Source of the DNA: Planctomycetota bacterium
GTDB taxonomy: Bacteria; Planctomycetota; UBA1135; JACQFD01
Direction of reading: 5' to 3'
Assembly (NCBI GenBank): GCA_016792805.1
Contig: JAEUHX010000034.1
Location: 1-64,000, forward strand
DNA: 64,000 nt
The first letter of the stretch is position 1. Every line of letters begins with the position of its first letter. The translations under genes and the position numbers were made by a program. Below, one piece after another: positions 17,889 through 27,158 of this stretch. The notes beneath the pieces are model-generated. The model saw only the letters and a program-made list of their open reading frames with translations. It ran no database searches and was not told the DNA's origin.

Positions 17889-20800
17889 GGGATTTCTTTC
17901 TCCGACGGCCGAGGTCGTGCATTAGAGAATCGACCACGGGAATCACTCCCAGAGTAAGAATGGTGCTGGATGTGAGGCCGGCAACGATCACTACTGCCAT
18001 CGGAGCGCGCAGCTCCGCACCCTCGCCCGCGCCGAGCTGCCCGACATATGGAATCCACGTGAACCAGCCCGTCATCGGCAGAAGGCCAAGAACTGTGGTG
18101 AGCGCCGTAATTAGGATCGGGCGCAGGCGCACGGTGCCGGCCTCGATGAGAGCCTCGTTTCCATCCATTCCGGCGGCACGATTTTGGTTGGCTCGGTCGA
18201 GCAGCACGATGGCATTCGAGACGACGACGCCGCCCAGCAGGATGACGCCGAGAAGTGCCACCACGGAGATCGGCATGCCGGTAAGCTCGAGAGTGGGAAC
18301 GAGGCCGACGACGGACAACGGAACTGTAACAAGAATCACAAGCGGCTGCACGATCGACTCGAATTGTGCGGCCATCACGATGTACACAAGAAAAACGGAG
18401 AGCAGGAACGCGAACTGCATCGATGCGATTCCACGCTCCATCTCGCGCTTCTGTCCGCCGATCTCGATGTCGTAGCCGGTTGGCCGCGGAATGGCGGCAA
18501 GCTTCCCCGCGAGACGATCCGAGAGGCCGCCGAGATCGATGCCTTCCGAAGTCGCCGTAACAATTGCTGCGCGCATGTTCCCGATGCGGCGGATCTCGGC
18601 GGGGCCGTCGCGAAGCTCCAGATCGGCCACGGCCTTCAGCGGAATCGGCGTGGCTTGACCGGGATTCATGGCCAGCTCGCCGAGGCGCTCCAAGCTCGAG
18701 ACTTCATCGCGCACGGCACGCACGCGGACGTCGACGCGCTGGTCACCGTCGACGAAGGTGGTTGCCACGTCGCCGAGCACCGCGCTGCGGAGCAGCTTCG
18801 AGGCCGCCGAGGCGTCGAGCCCGTAACGCAACATTTCATCGCGCCGAAACTTGACAGCCACTTCGGGGTTGCCGCGCCGCATGCTCGTCCTCACATCCTT
18901 GAGCGACGGCTCCGATTCCAGGACTTTTTTGACTTCTGCCGAGAGCCTTCCGAGCGTCTCCAGCGAGCGTCCGCGAATCTCGATCTCGATCGGCGTCGCG
19001 AGCGAGAAGAGCGTCGGTTTCTTGAATCGAAGGTCGCGCACCTCCGGCCGCGCAGAGATGCGATCGCGGACGAGGGCGATCAGCGCCTCCTCCCGCTCGG
19101 CAAGGTTGGGCCCGCGGTGCATCCGAATTGCCAATTTTCCGGTGTGGTCGCCCTCGTCGCTGTTGGTGATGGCGTCGCGCTCGACGCCGCTCGTGGCGAT
19201 CACCTGCTCCACATCGGGCAATTGTGCGATCTCGGCGGCCACGGGGCGAAGCCACAGATCCGTGCCCTCCACCGGCGTGCGGACGTCGAGGTAGATCTCG
19301 GCGGTGAACTCCCCTTGGTGCACGTCGGGGAGAAGCACGGTCTTCAAGTTCGGAATGCGCCAGGAAGTGACCGCCATGGCGATCACGGCGGCTGCGATCA
19401 CGGCAAGCCGCGCCTTCAGTGAAGCGCGAAGGAGCACCGGATAGGCACGCTCGAGTGCGCCGTTGCACACGTCGAAGAGCCACTGAAAGGGAAAGAACAG
19501 AAGCTGAAAGGCTTTCCAGGCCCCGACGAGTAGCGCCATCACGAGCGCCATGGCGCCCGAAAGGACCAGCCCCACGGTGCGCCCGAGAACCACAAGAACA
19601 TTTCCCTCGAGCTCGATGAGAAGCCACCAAAGCAGGCGCAGCGGCAGCATGAGGCGCGAGCCCTCCATCCGCGGGCTCCAGCGCAGGCCAGCGCCGAGGG
19701 CGCTCAGGCTTGGCGGTGCGCCCGATCCCAGCTTCAGCTCGCGCGACGCGAGCATCGGTATGAAGAACAGCGCGAAAAGCAGCGAGATGATACGGCTCAC
19801 CACCACGGTGAGCGCCAGGTCGCCGAAGAGCTGCCCTGCGACGCCCTCCACAAATACGATAGGGAAGAACACGGCCATGGCCGTGAGGCTCGACGCCACG
19901 ACGGCTCCCGCGACTTCGCTGATGCCGCGCACGGCAGCGCGCACAATACCGTCGCCCTCCTCGCGGCAGCGGGTGATCGACTCGAGCGCCACGGTGGCGT
20001 CGTCGACCACCATGCCGATGGCGAGGGCGAGCCCGCCGAGGCTCATGATGTTCAGCGAGACGCCGAAAAGATACATCGGGGCGAAGGCCGCGATGATCGA
20101 GATCGGCACCGAAAGATTGATAATCGCCGTATCGAAGAACTTCTTCAGATACAGATACATGATCAGCGCGCTCAGCACGCCGCCGATGATGGCCGAGCTG
20201 TTGACGTCGTCGATGGCATCCAGAATGAAGCGCGACTGGTCGGATAGCGGCGTGAGCGTCAGCGTGTTCCCGAGCTTGCGCTGAAGGAAGCTCGAGTTCG
20301 ACTCCAGATCCACCTTGCGCTGACGCACGGTGCGGTCCTGCGCTTCGATCTCCTCTTTCGTTGGATCCCGCTTCTCCGCGAATTTGGAGTCGGCCTCCGC
20401 CCACTGCCTTTGAATCTCGCCTGCGTCGTACTGCGCCACCCATTTCTTTTGGGCTTCTGTTCCGAAGAGGCGCTCTCGCACGGTCTTCGCCACGTCCACA
20501 ATATTCGCTTCGGCCTCACGGAAGATCGCGAGCTCGACGGCCTCGGCCCCGCCGATGCGCACAATCACGTCGCGGTCGCGGTGGAAGGGCTCGACGCGGG
20601 CAACATCTTTGAGCCGCACCTCGGCGTCACCAAAAGTGGTGAGCACCACGTTGGCGATGTCCTCGACCGTGCGGAATTGATTGAGTGTCCGAACGAGGAA
20701 CTCGGTGTCGCCCTCCTCCAGCTTGCCGCCTGCAGCGTTCAGATTCTCCTCGCGCAGGCGCTTCGCAACGGTGTCGAACGGAAGATTGCGTTTGGTGAGC

Positions 20801-21417
20801 TCGCGCGTATCGACGGCGACGCGCACTTCGTCCTCGAGTCCGCCGCGCACGCGCACGGCGGCCACGCCGGGGAGTCCTTCCAGCTCGCGCTTCAGCTCGT
20901 CGCGCACGAGGCGCCGCAACTTGCGCAGGTCGGGCTCGCCCGAGACGCCGATCCGAAGGACCGGATCGAGGTTCGGGTCGTAGCGCAGCAGGATGGGTTT
21001 CTGCGCCTCCTGCGGCAGGAATACACGGTCAATTTTCTCGCGCACGTCCTGCATAGCGAACGTGACGCGCGTCCCCCAATTCAGCTCGAGGACGATGTCG
21101 GAGGTCTCGGCGCGCGAAACACTATAGAGGCGCACGAGGTTCGGCGTCGTGGCGAGCGCCTCCTGCAGCCGCTCGCTGACGCGCTCCTCCACGTCCTCCG
21201 GTGCTGCCCCCGGATACTCGGTCCGAACTGTGATTGTCGGATAGCTTACTTCTGGCAACAGATTGAGGCGGAGCTTCTTGAACGAGACGAGTCCAAAAAG
21301 CATCACGCTCAGCACCACCATCGTGATGGCGACTGGGCGCTTGGCCGTGAACTCATAAAAGCTCCGGGAGGCGCCGCCGCCCAGAGGGGGCGCGTCCTTC
21401 GAGGGTGTCTCCGACAC
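17881..21417 (-). CDS. RND efflux permease (HAE1 type), second of pair
   Basis: A 1178-residue RND permease. GTG at 21417 is preceded by GAGGAGGG six bases upstream and lies 11 nt after the adaptor stop, so the longer frame to 21633 is rejected. It starts the domain with EFTAKRPVAITMVVLSVM and LLPEVSYPTITVRTEYPGA, has the proton-relay motif ALAIGMVVDDATVALESI with both Asp residues kept, and ends VALLGVILLGGVVVSNAIVL and RLRPILITALTTVLGLLPM. A 130-residue insertion with extra hydrophobic helices after the first half (around LMLPLRLLWWLLIELEGNV) makes it longer than AcrB. With its neighbour it may form a heteromeric pump like MdtBC; that is inference from pairing. Confidence 0.93.
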   Translation of the reverse strand: MSETPSKDAPPLGGGASRSFYEFTAKRPVAITMVVLSVMLFGLVSFKKLRLNLLPEVSYPTITVRTEYPGAAPEDVEERVSERLQEALATTPNLVRLYSVSRAETSDIVLELNWGTRVTFAMQDVREKIDRVFLPQEAQKPILLRYDPNLDPVLRIGVSGEPDLRKLRRLVRDELKRELEGLPGVAAVRVRGGLEDEVRVAVDTRELTKRNLPFDTVAKRLREENLNAAGGKLEEGDTEFLVRTLNQFRTVEDIANVVLTTFGDAEVRLKDVARVEPFHRDRDVIVRIGGAEAVELAIFREAEANIVDVAKTVRERLFGTEAQKKWVAQYDAGEIQRQWAEADSKFAEKRDPTKEEIEAQDRTVRQRKVDLESNSSFLQRKLGNTLTLTPLSDQSRFILDAIDDVNSSAIIGGVLSALIMYLYLKKFFDTAIINLSVPISIIAAFAPMYLFGVSLNIMSLGGLALAIGMVVDDATVALESITRCREEGDGIVRAAVRGISEVAGAVVASSLTAMAVFFPIVFVEGVAGQLFGDLALTVVVSRIISLLFALFFIPMLASRELKLGSGAPPSLSALGAGLRWSPRMEGSRLMLPLRLLWWLLIELEGNVLVVLGRTVGLVLSGAMALVMALLVGAWKAFQLLFFPFQWLFDVCNGALERAYPVLLRASLKARLAVIAAAVIAMAVTSWRIPNLKTVLLPDVHQGEFTAEIYLDVRTPVEGTDLWLRPVAAEIAQLPDVEQVIATSGVERDAITNSDEGDHTGKLAIRMHRGPNLAEREEALIALVRDRISARPEVRDLRFKKPTLFSLATPIEIEIRGRSLETLGRLSAEVKKVLESEPSLKDVRTSMRRGNPEVAVKFRRDEMLRYGLDASAASKLLRSAVLGDVATTFVDGDQRVDVRVRAVRDEVSSLERLGELAMNPGQATPIPLKAVADLELRDGPAEIRRIGNMRAAIVTATSEGIDLGGLSDRLAGKLAAIPRPTGYDIEIGGQKREMERGIASMQFAFLLSVFLVYIVMAAQFESIVQPLVILVTVPLSVVGLVPTLELTGMPISVVALLGVILLGGVVVSNAIVLLDRANQNRAAGMDGNEALIEAGTVRLRPILITALTTVLGLLPMTGWFTWIPYVGQLGAGEGAELRAPMAVVIVAGLTSSTILTLGVIPVVDSLMHDLGRRRKKSHE

Positions 21418-21428
21418 AGGGACCCTCC

Positions 21429-22790
21429 TCAGCGCTCGACGGGGGCGGCTGCCGTCGATTCCTGCGTGACGGAGAGCCCGTCCTTGAGGTCGACGTTCGC
21501 CACTACTACCACGTCGTCGTCGGGGCGGATCCCCGACTCGCCGACGTTGCGCACTTCGAAGCGCGCCTCGTCCGAGTAGCCTTCCACAATGGGGATGCGG
21601 ACGGTCTTGCCGTCGCGCACGACGAAGACGCACGGCTTTTCGCCCTCAAGGACGCGCGCGCGCTTCGGCAACAGATACGCCGCGTCGCGCTTGCCGAGGG
21701 TGACGCGCACGCGCACGAGCAGGCCGGGGCGCAGCGCGCCGTCGGAATTCTTGAGTGAAACAGTGACTTTGAAAGAGCCGCTTTGCGGGTCGACCGTCGG
21801 CGCTACGCGCTCGACGCGCCCCAGGAAGGAGCGCGGCTCGCCGGTCGACGCGTCGGTGATGGCCTCGCTCGTGGCGATGACCTCGCGCTGGACGCCGTCG
21901 CCGAGAATCCGCAAATCGCGCTGCGGCCTGAAGAAGTTCACCTGCAGATTTTCGAGATCTGTGATGTGAAACATCTTCGACGCGGCCGTCGCCGTGTCGC
22001 CGTGCTTGATCGTGCGCGCGGAGATGACGCCGGGAATGGTTGCTTTCACTTCCGTGTCGTCGAGCCGCACCTGCGCGAGCTTCACGCCCCACTCGCCTTT
22101 CAAGAGGCCCGTCTGCGCCGCCGCGAAGGCGAGTTCGGCGCGTCGGACGGCAAACTCGGAAAGGGCGCGCGCGTTCTCGGCGCGATCCCAAGCGAGCTTG
22201 GAGGCCTCGACGACCTTCGGCGCAAGAATGCGAAGGCCGGTCTCATCCTTGGATTCGCCAAGATTGGCGTCGCGTTCGTAATCGCGCTTCGCCTGCTCGG
22301 CGTCGACTTTCGCTTGGGCCACTTTCGAGCGCGATTCGTCGAGCGCAAGCTGCGCCTCGTCGACGGCGCGTTTCGCTTCGGCATGGGCCACTTCGGCCTG
22401 CTTGAGAGCGATGCGTGCCTCGGTTTGATCGAGGACAGCGAGCGTGTCGCCGGCGCGGACGGAGTCGCCCTCCTCGACCCGCAGCTCGCGCACGATGCCG
22501 CCCACCTTCGGGAAGACGTCGGCCTCGCGGAGCGCCTCGATGTGGGCCGTCGTTTCGAGGTAGGAGGCGATGGCGTCGCGCTGGAGCTTCTGCGTGCGGA
22601 CGCGAATGCGCTCGGCGGTCGTGGGGAGTGCGTCGGCTGGACGCGACGCGGCGGCCGGCTTTGAGGCAGGGGCGTCGGTCGTTCGGCCGCCGAAGGGGCC
22701 GCAGGCGACGATCCCCAGGAGCGCCGCCGATGCTGCCGGGGCCATCGGAGCCGAAAGCAGCGACTGAAAGCGACGGAATGCGGCTGTCAC
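21429..22790 (-). CDS. RND efflux periplasmic adaptor (membrane fusion protein)
   Basis: The adaptor links an RND permease to an outer-membrane channel. The likely product from GTG 22790 is 453 residues, with a lipoprotein-type signal ending GIVACGPFGG (Cys at about 30); ATG 22745 and 22865 are alternative starts. The order of domains is typical: lipoyl half (EADVFPKVGGIVRELRVEEG), a long alpha-hairpin coiled coil of Ala/Glu/Lys-rich heptads (EVAHAEAKRAVDEAQLAL), the second lipoyl half, a beta-barrel and a membrane-proximal domain ending DVVVVANVDLKDGL. It is the first gene of the pump operon. No TolC-like channel gene is near, so one must be supplied from elsewhere. Confidence 0.9.
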   Translation of the reverse strand: MTAAFRRFQSLLSAPMAPAASAALLGIVACGPFGGRTTDAPASKPAAASRPADALPTTAERIRVRTQKLQRDAIASYLETTAHIEALREADVFPKVGGIVRELRVEEGDSVRAGDTLAVLDQTEARIALKQAEVAHAEAKRAVDEAQLALDESRSKVAQAKVDAEQAKRDYERDANLGESKDETGLRILAPKVVEASKLAWDRAENARALSEFAVRRAELAFAAAQTGLLKGEWGVKLAQVRLDDTEVKATIPGVISARTIKHGDTATAASKMFHITDLENLQVNFFRPQRDLRILGDGVQREVIATSEAITDASTGEPRSFLGRVERVAPTVDPQSGSFKVTVSLKNSDGALRPGLLVRVRVTLGKRDAAYLLPKRARVLEGEKPCVFVVRDGKTVRIPIVEGYSDEARFEVRNVGESGIRPDDDVVVVANVDLKDGLSVTQESTAAAPVER

Positions 22791-22994
22791 AGGAAGCTGC
22801 GAAGTGGAGCGCGCGGATCGGCCACCCGGCGTTCGCGTCACGGAGAGGATACCGCGACGGCGCAATCCGCTCTAGAGCGAGGGCGTGCCCGCGGGAGCTC
22901 GCGCGCGACGGCGGCGTCGCACGCGGCGAGCGTAGCAGCCGTTGTGGCGGGAACCGACGCGCGCGGCACGTGAGCGCCGCCGCGCGCGCGGAAG

Positions 22995-23525
22995 CTACAT
23001 CTCGTTGTTCAGGTAGGTGCCTTTGACGGTGCCGACGAAGTCGGTCTGGTCGCTCGAGTAGCGGACAAGGGTGCCGATGAACGACGTCACGCGCTGCGTG
23101 TTTTTGTTGATCGTTACACGACCGAGGAGCTCGTAGCTCGGCGGGAGGCCGTCGAGCTGGATTTGTGAGAAAAGCTGCGAGCCGAGGCGAATCGAGCGGC
23201 CTGTGCGAATCCCGGCGAGGTCGAGCACGACCGGCGTGCCGAGGGGATCGGTGCTCTGGAGCGTGCCGCTGAGCGAGAGGAGGCTGCCGAACGTGGCGGC
23301 GCTGTCGCCCGCGCTCAGGACTCCCTTGTAAGTGCGCGTGACTTTCTGATCATTCCAAATCGGATCCGCCGGATTTGTGGTCTGCGGATAATAGTTGGCT
23401 TTCAGCGTGACTTGGAAGTTCCCAAGAAAGTAGCCGCCGCCGCCGCGTGCGGCCGTCGTCGAGGGAAGGAACAAGGGCGCCAACATCGCGGCGCCCGCCA
23501 CAAGCTTGAGCATGAAGTGTCGCAT
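22995..23525 (-). CDS. Hypothetical secreted protein
   Basis: A 176-residue protein of unknown function. MRHFMLKLVAGAAMLAPLFL with TTAARG after it forms a clear signal peptide. The mature part is beta-rich (FLGNFQVTLKANYYP, TYKGVLSAGDSAATFGSLLS, RVTINKNTQRVTSFIGTLVR) without cysteines, compatible with a small beta-barrel or lipocalin-like fold. It shares the strand with the RND operon but starts 200 nt upstream of it and is probably a separate unit. A 268-nt divergent region separates it from the next gene. Confidence 0.65.
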   Translation of the reverse strand: MRHFMLKLVAGAAMLAPLFLPSTTAARGGGGYFLGNFQVTLKANYYPQTTNPADPIWNDQKVTRTYKGVLSAGDSAATFGSLLSLSGTLQSTDPLGTPVVLDLAGIRTGRSIRLGSQLFSQIQLDGLPPSYELLGRVTINKNTQRVTSFIGTLVRYSSDQTDFVGTVKGTYLNNEM

Positions 23526-23793
23526 TCCGACTTCTGCCGGGCCCAGGCGCGGGCGTTACGCGGTGGCTGTGTCAGCTCCCCCTGGCCGATGCGGAGGCCC
23601 CGGCCTCGCTCTCCTCAGGCAGCCGCCACACTCCCGTGACCTCCAGGGTGCGAAGCGTGTCCTGCTGGCGGCGGATCCGAAGACAACAATAAGGCGAGGT
23701 GTCGCGCCTGTTCCCTCTGCCTATCGCAAGTGCTACAGTTCGCGCCGCGTGGTGGGCGACTCGCTCATACAGCCCACACGGGAGGACCCAACC

Positions 23794-24144
23794 ATGACGC
23801 CCATGATCCGTGTACACGTCACGCTCCAGGAGTCGATCGCCAACGATCCCGATCAGCGCCAACGGGCTCGCCAGCTCATCGTTGAGCTTCACGGAATGCA
23901 GAATGCCAACCTCAAGCGATTGGAGCGGTTCGGGATTCTCTCGGGAGACGTGGAGCCGTCCGCGGTGCAGAAGATTCGGACGCTGAAGGAAGTCGCGGCC
24001 GTCGAGATCGACGGGCAGAAGCAGGACATTCATGAACGCGAGAGCGGATTCATCCGCCGCCGGATGCGCAATATTGTCACGCAGCTAGGAGCTTTGTGCC
24101 GGCGTGGGACTGAACGAGAGGGATTGGCTTATCTTGTTGATTGA
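23794..24144 (+). CDS. Small hypothetical protein
   Basis: A 116-residue protein, not recognised. ATG at 23794 has GGAGG eight bases upstream, which decides the start over the longer frame from 23506. The first half is helical and polar (LQESIANDPDQRQRARQLIV, LHGMQNANLKRLERFGILSG), and residues 65-85 (VAAVEIDGQKQDIHERESG) recall the short beta segment of small regulatory or protease-inhibitor-like proteins, in which VxxVExD is frequent. No membrane segment or metal motif. Its short 120-nt downstream gap leads to the TIGR04255 cassette, with which it need not be linked. Confidence 0.55.
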   Translation: MTPMIRVHVTLQESIANDPDQRQRARQLIVELHGMQNANLKRLERFGILSGDVEPSAVQKIRTLKEVAAVEIDGQKQDIHERESGFIRRRMRNIVTQLGALCRRGTEREGLAYLVD

Positions 24145-24265
24145 AAGTAGGTTATGAGGACGACTGAGGCGGTACTTCACATCGAACTTCACATAGCCTG
24201 AAGGGCTGCGTAGTCTCTAGTCGAATAGGCGCGGCATCCTGAGCCCGCGCGAGCGACAGACCTCC

Positions 24266-25060
24266 ATGGCACACAGCTACGACCCGCTTACCGCACCGCC
24301 TCCTGCTGAGGTCGCCCTCTCGCGGTCGCCACTCGAGCGTGTCCTCGCGCAGGTGCGCTTTGCTCCTGTGCTTTCGGTAAATCGGCCCGATTTCGTCGGG
24401 CCGTTTCAGGAGGCGATCCGCAGCGACTACCCCCATCTCCAGCCGGAGACATCGCAGACCTGGAACTTTGGCTCGGAGGGGGTGGCGTCGACCTCGACAG
24501 CTGTCGCTTGGCGATTCTTGAACTCTGATCAGAAGTGGATCGTGGTGTTGACTCACAGTTTTGTGACTTTGGAAACCACCTCATATGTCACCCGCAGTGA
24601 TTTCATGGCGCGGTTCGCTGCGATCTTGGAGGCGCTCTATCGCCTCATTGGGCCGACGTCGGTCGATCGGCTCGGCGTCCGATACTCCGATCGAATCACG
24701 GAAACGACTGCAGAGCAACTCGGAGGCCTGCTCCGTCCGGAAGTTTTCGGAACTACTCCCTTGCTTCATGGCGGGCGCTCCGGGCATTGCATTACGGAGT
24801 CACTGTATGAAGTGCCCGAAGGATTTCTGTTGGCGCGCTGGGGCTGGATGCCGCCACAAGTCACAGTAGATGCTGCTGTCTTTCCAGTGATCGATCGTCA
24901 TAGCTGGATCTTGGATCTGGATGTCTCGACTGCCGCGCCCATGGAATTTGAGCCGGCGCTCCTCGTTGAAAGGGCGCGGTCCATGGCTGCCCGCTCCTAC
25001 ACGATGTTCCGCTGGTGCGTGGAGGACGAATTTCTGAGGCATTTTGGAGGCTCGATATGA
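24266..25060 (+). CDS. TIGR04255 family protein
   Basis: A 264-residue cytosolic protein matching the sporadically distributed TIGR04255 family. Family features seen: an opening SPLERVLAQVRFAPVLSV strand, the central TSYVTRSDFMARFAAILEAL helix, the signature VDRLGVRYSDRI at about residues 132-143, and a C-terminal DVSTAAPMEF and SYTMFRWCVEDEFLRHFG region. The molecular function is unknown; members often sit in variable genome regions next to small DNA-binding or unknown proteins. Its stop overlaps the ATG of the next gene (ATGA at 25057-25060), placing it first in a three-gene coupled cassette. Confidence 0.75.
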   Translation: MAHSYDPLTAPPPAEVALSRSPLERVLAQVRFAPVLSVNRPDFVGPFQEAIRSDYPHLQPETSQTWNFGSEGVASTSTAVAWRFLNSDQKWIVVLTHSFVTLETTSYVTRSDFMARFAAILEALYRLIGPTSVDRLGVRYSDRITETTAEQLGGLLRPEVFGTTPLLHGGRSGHCITESLYEVPEGFLLARWGWMPPQVTVDAAVFPVIDRHSWILDLDVSTAAPMEFEPALLVERARSMAARSYTMFRWCVEDEFLRHFGGSI

Positions 25061-25710
25061 GTAGCATTCAGACAATCGCGAAAGCGGAGTGGTCTTCGGC
25101 GGGTGCGCGCAAGCCGAATCGTGTACTCGCGATTGGGCTCCTCGTTGCGACGCACGCTGGACTCACCTCGAGCGTCGAAGCTTCTTCTCAACAGTTGTGG
25201 GAGCTGCGCATTCCATCGGGCGCTGGGCCGTCGATGTGCGCGCAGCCATCGATCCCGTATGTACTTCAGAGTATTCGGCGAGTCGGCGGGCTTACCTGGG
25301 AGGAGATCGCCGATCTGAGCGGCGTTTCACGCCGTGCCGTCCACAGTTGGGCCGCTGGCGAATCAATCGCCCCCGAGAATGAGCAGAAAGTGCGCGGGAT
25401 CCATGCCGCGATTCTTTTTGTGAATCGAGGATTCGGCGGTGCGACGCGCGCCGCACTCTTGCGCAAGCATGCAGACGGCAAGTCTGCCTACAAATTCCTT
25501 CGGGCCGCGCGATTCGAGGACGCCAAGGCACTGCTGGGTCGAGGACGAGGTCTTGTCTCCCAATCGGTGCCGTTCTCTGCGAACGCACAGTTGTCTCGAC
25601 GCCCCGTCCTGAGACCCTGGGAGCTCCTCGACGCAGTGCCCGAGCCGCAAACAATCGATCGGCGGCTGCGTCGCGCGGCGAAGCGCAAGACCAAAAATCG
25701 AAATGAGTGA
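25057..25710 (+). CDS. Helix-turn-helix protein of the TIGR04255 cassette
   Basis: A 217-residue protein with an XRE-type helix-turn-helix at about residues 73-110: LTWEEIADLSGVSRRAVHSW then AAGESIAPENEQKV. The N-terminal 65 residues are low in charge, and the C-terminus (RRLRRAAKRKTKNRNE) is strongly basic, suitable for nucleic-acid binding. It starts inside the stop of the TIGR04255 gene and its own stop is overlapped by the next GTG (25707), so all three are translated together. Likely an operon regulator or the DNA-binding part of a complex; partner genes of TIGR04255 proteins are often of this kind. Confidence 0.7.
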   Translation: MSSIQTIAKAEWSSAGARKPNRVLAIGLLVATHAGLTSSVEASSQQLWELRIPSGAGPSMCAQPSIPYVLQSIRRVGGLTWEEIADLSGVSRRAVHSWAAGESIAPENEQKVRGIHAAILFVNRGFGGATRAALLRKHADGKSAYKFLRAARFEDAKALLGRGRGLVSQSVPFSANAQLSRRPVLRPWELLDAVPEPQTIDRRLRRAAKRKTKNRNE

Positions 25711-26555
25711 TTTCCGTGTTGGACCCGGAGGAGAAAGGCGAAGGGATACTGCGCAGCCCGCTGGAGATCTGGCGGCAGGGCGACTGCGTGGTGCAGCCCT
25801 CTCGTTTTCTGGGCGGCGTATTGAGAGATCAGGCCGGTGAAGAGCCGGAAGACTGGATCGAGGCGGGCGAGCAGGATGTGCCAGGATTTATTGTGGTCTC
25901 GCAGACCTGCGACATCGTGCGCAAGATCGAGACCGAGCCGAACATCGTCGTGGCGCCGCTCGTGGAGGTGTCCAAGGAAACGCACGACCTCGCGAAGCGG
26001 ATGCGGCTGATGAACCTTGTTCACGTTCCTGGGCTCGGCGAGCGGAGGCTCCTGGGAGATCTCTTAAGGCTTATGACGTTGGAGAAAGAGTGTCTTCTGG
26101 TGTGCGAGCGTATTCGTGGATGCATTACAGATGTGGACTCGAGGAGGTTTCAATTTGCAGTTCAACGGAAGTTTTCGCGAATTGCTGCGCCCGACTGGTT
26201 CACGGAAACTGTTTCGCCGCTTAGGAAGCGGCTCCTGGAGAAACATGACAAGGCAAGCGAGGAAGGGACGATCGCTCGTGCCTTGAGTGAGACCCGAGTT
26301 CGCGCCGAACCTGAACGGAATGCCGCGTCTAGCAATATTGAATTTCTCTTCGTCGTCGACCAGGATGCTTCTCCGTCCATAGCGTTGATCGAGGAGATGT
26401 GCGAGAGTTGGATGAAGCCGATCCGAGCGGAAGCAGCGCGGAAAGGGCACGCTATCCAGCAACGCGTCGTGACACTCGACGAGATGACCGCTCGGGAATA
26501 TGTAGAGAGCGACCCACTCGATCTGCAGAACTTGACGGTACGCAGGCGAGAGTAG
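25707..26555 (+). CDS. Unknown protein of the TIGR04255 cassette, SQTCDIV motif
   Basis: A 282-residue protein without a recognised domain. The N-terminal third has QGDCVVQPSRFLGGVL and VPGFIVVSQTCDIVRKIE, a motif I associate with a family of uncharacterised accessory-region proteins. The middle is helical with several charged pairs, and the C-terminal part (NIEFLFVVDQDASPSIAL) looks like a beta-alpha segment. It begins with GTG overlapping the upstream stop by four bases. No signal peptide or membrane helix. The single Cys in SQTCD and the acidic neighbour are candidate active residues, but this is a guess. An ATGA/GTGA-chained trio suggests a stoichiometric complex. Confidence 0.6.
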   Translation: MISVLDPEEKGEGILRSPLEIWRQGDCVVQPSRFLGGVLRDQAGEEPEDWIEAGEQDVPGFIVVSQTCDIVRKIETEPNIVVAPLVEVSKETHDLAKRMRLMNLVHVPGLGERRLLGDLLRLMTLEKECLLVCERIRGCITDVDSRRFQFAVQRKFSRIAAPDWFTETVSPLRKRLLEKHDKASEEGTIARALSETRVRAEPERNAASSNIEFLFVVDQDASPSIALIEEMCESWMKPIRAEAARKGHAIQQRVVTLDEMTAREYVESDPLDLQNLTVRRRE

Positions 26556-26751
26556 TGCGCCGTCATTTTTGATCTCTCGAGGGCGCTGCCGCGTTCCGCG
26601 CCACGCGGGTTTCGCAGTCAGAAGAGCTGTGCGGCGCGGCTAAGTCGGCACACGATGAGCTGCTCGTGGCATGCTTCGAGCTGCGCAGACTCCAGCGCGC
26701 GAGCGAGATCGGCGTGGGCGATCCCCGCGCCCCATAGCGTTGATGTTCGAT

Positions 26752-26871
26752 CGATAAGTAGGGTCGGCGCAAGCGCCGAACCATTTGCGCGCGCATGCGC
26801 GCGCGGATGAAGAAACCGACCCGCAATTCGGAGCTTCGCGGGGCCACGGCTCCCGCGACCGGTTGGCGCAC
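26752..26871 (+). repeat. Palindrome-rich dispersed repeat, full copy
   Basis: This is the longest copy of the repeat also found at 2751-2805 (inverted, matching the left part) and 2915-3000 (direct, matching the right part). It has the palindromes GGCGCAAGCGCC and GCGCGCATGCGCGC and ends GGCGCAC directly at the left end of the MITE-like element. The preceding 196 bases after the last gene show nothing recognisable. Confidence 0.75.
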
Positions 26872-27056
26872 GGAGGACGTTTCCAAAGTCATCCGAGCTG
26901 CGCGCGGGCCTCGTCGCCCCTCGCGGCGTCGCCTCGTCCTCGTCGTAACGCCATGGCTACGCCTGGGCAAAGGCTCCGTGCGCTGGGCGACGATTCCTCG
27001 CGCTCGCAGTGCGTAGCACCAGTGCAAGCACCGGGAGCACTTTTGAAACGTCCTCC
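26872..27056 (+). mobile_element. MITE-like element with terminal inverted repeats, copy 1
   Basis: The left end GGAGGACGTTTCCAAAGT and the reverse complement of the right end (GGAGGACGTTTCAAAAGT) differ at one position over 18 bases. The inverted match extends outward as GGTTGGCGC on both sides, giving 26861-27067 if counted. The 185-bp interior has no transposase; one reading frame holds a Pro/Arg-rich peptide with a TPWLRL motif that recurs in the copy at 41094. It lies in a gene-free gap. No clear target duplication is visible. Confidence 0.7.
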
Positions 27057-27158
27057 ACGCGCCAACCCCAAGAATCGATAGAGAGCGCACGCGCTAGCCG
27101 CACTTATCGGATCGAAGGCGCACGAGCCAACCCGACTCATTCGCCAGAGAATAAACCG

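Noticed and set aside
26563..27090. 175-residue minus-strand frame in the repeat gap
   Set aside because: It is made of the palindromic repeat and MITE-like element read backwards; no protein-like features.
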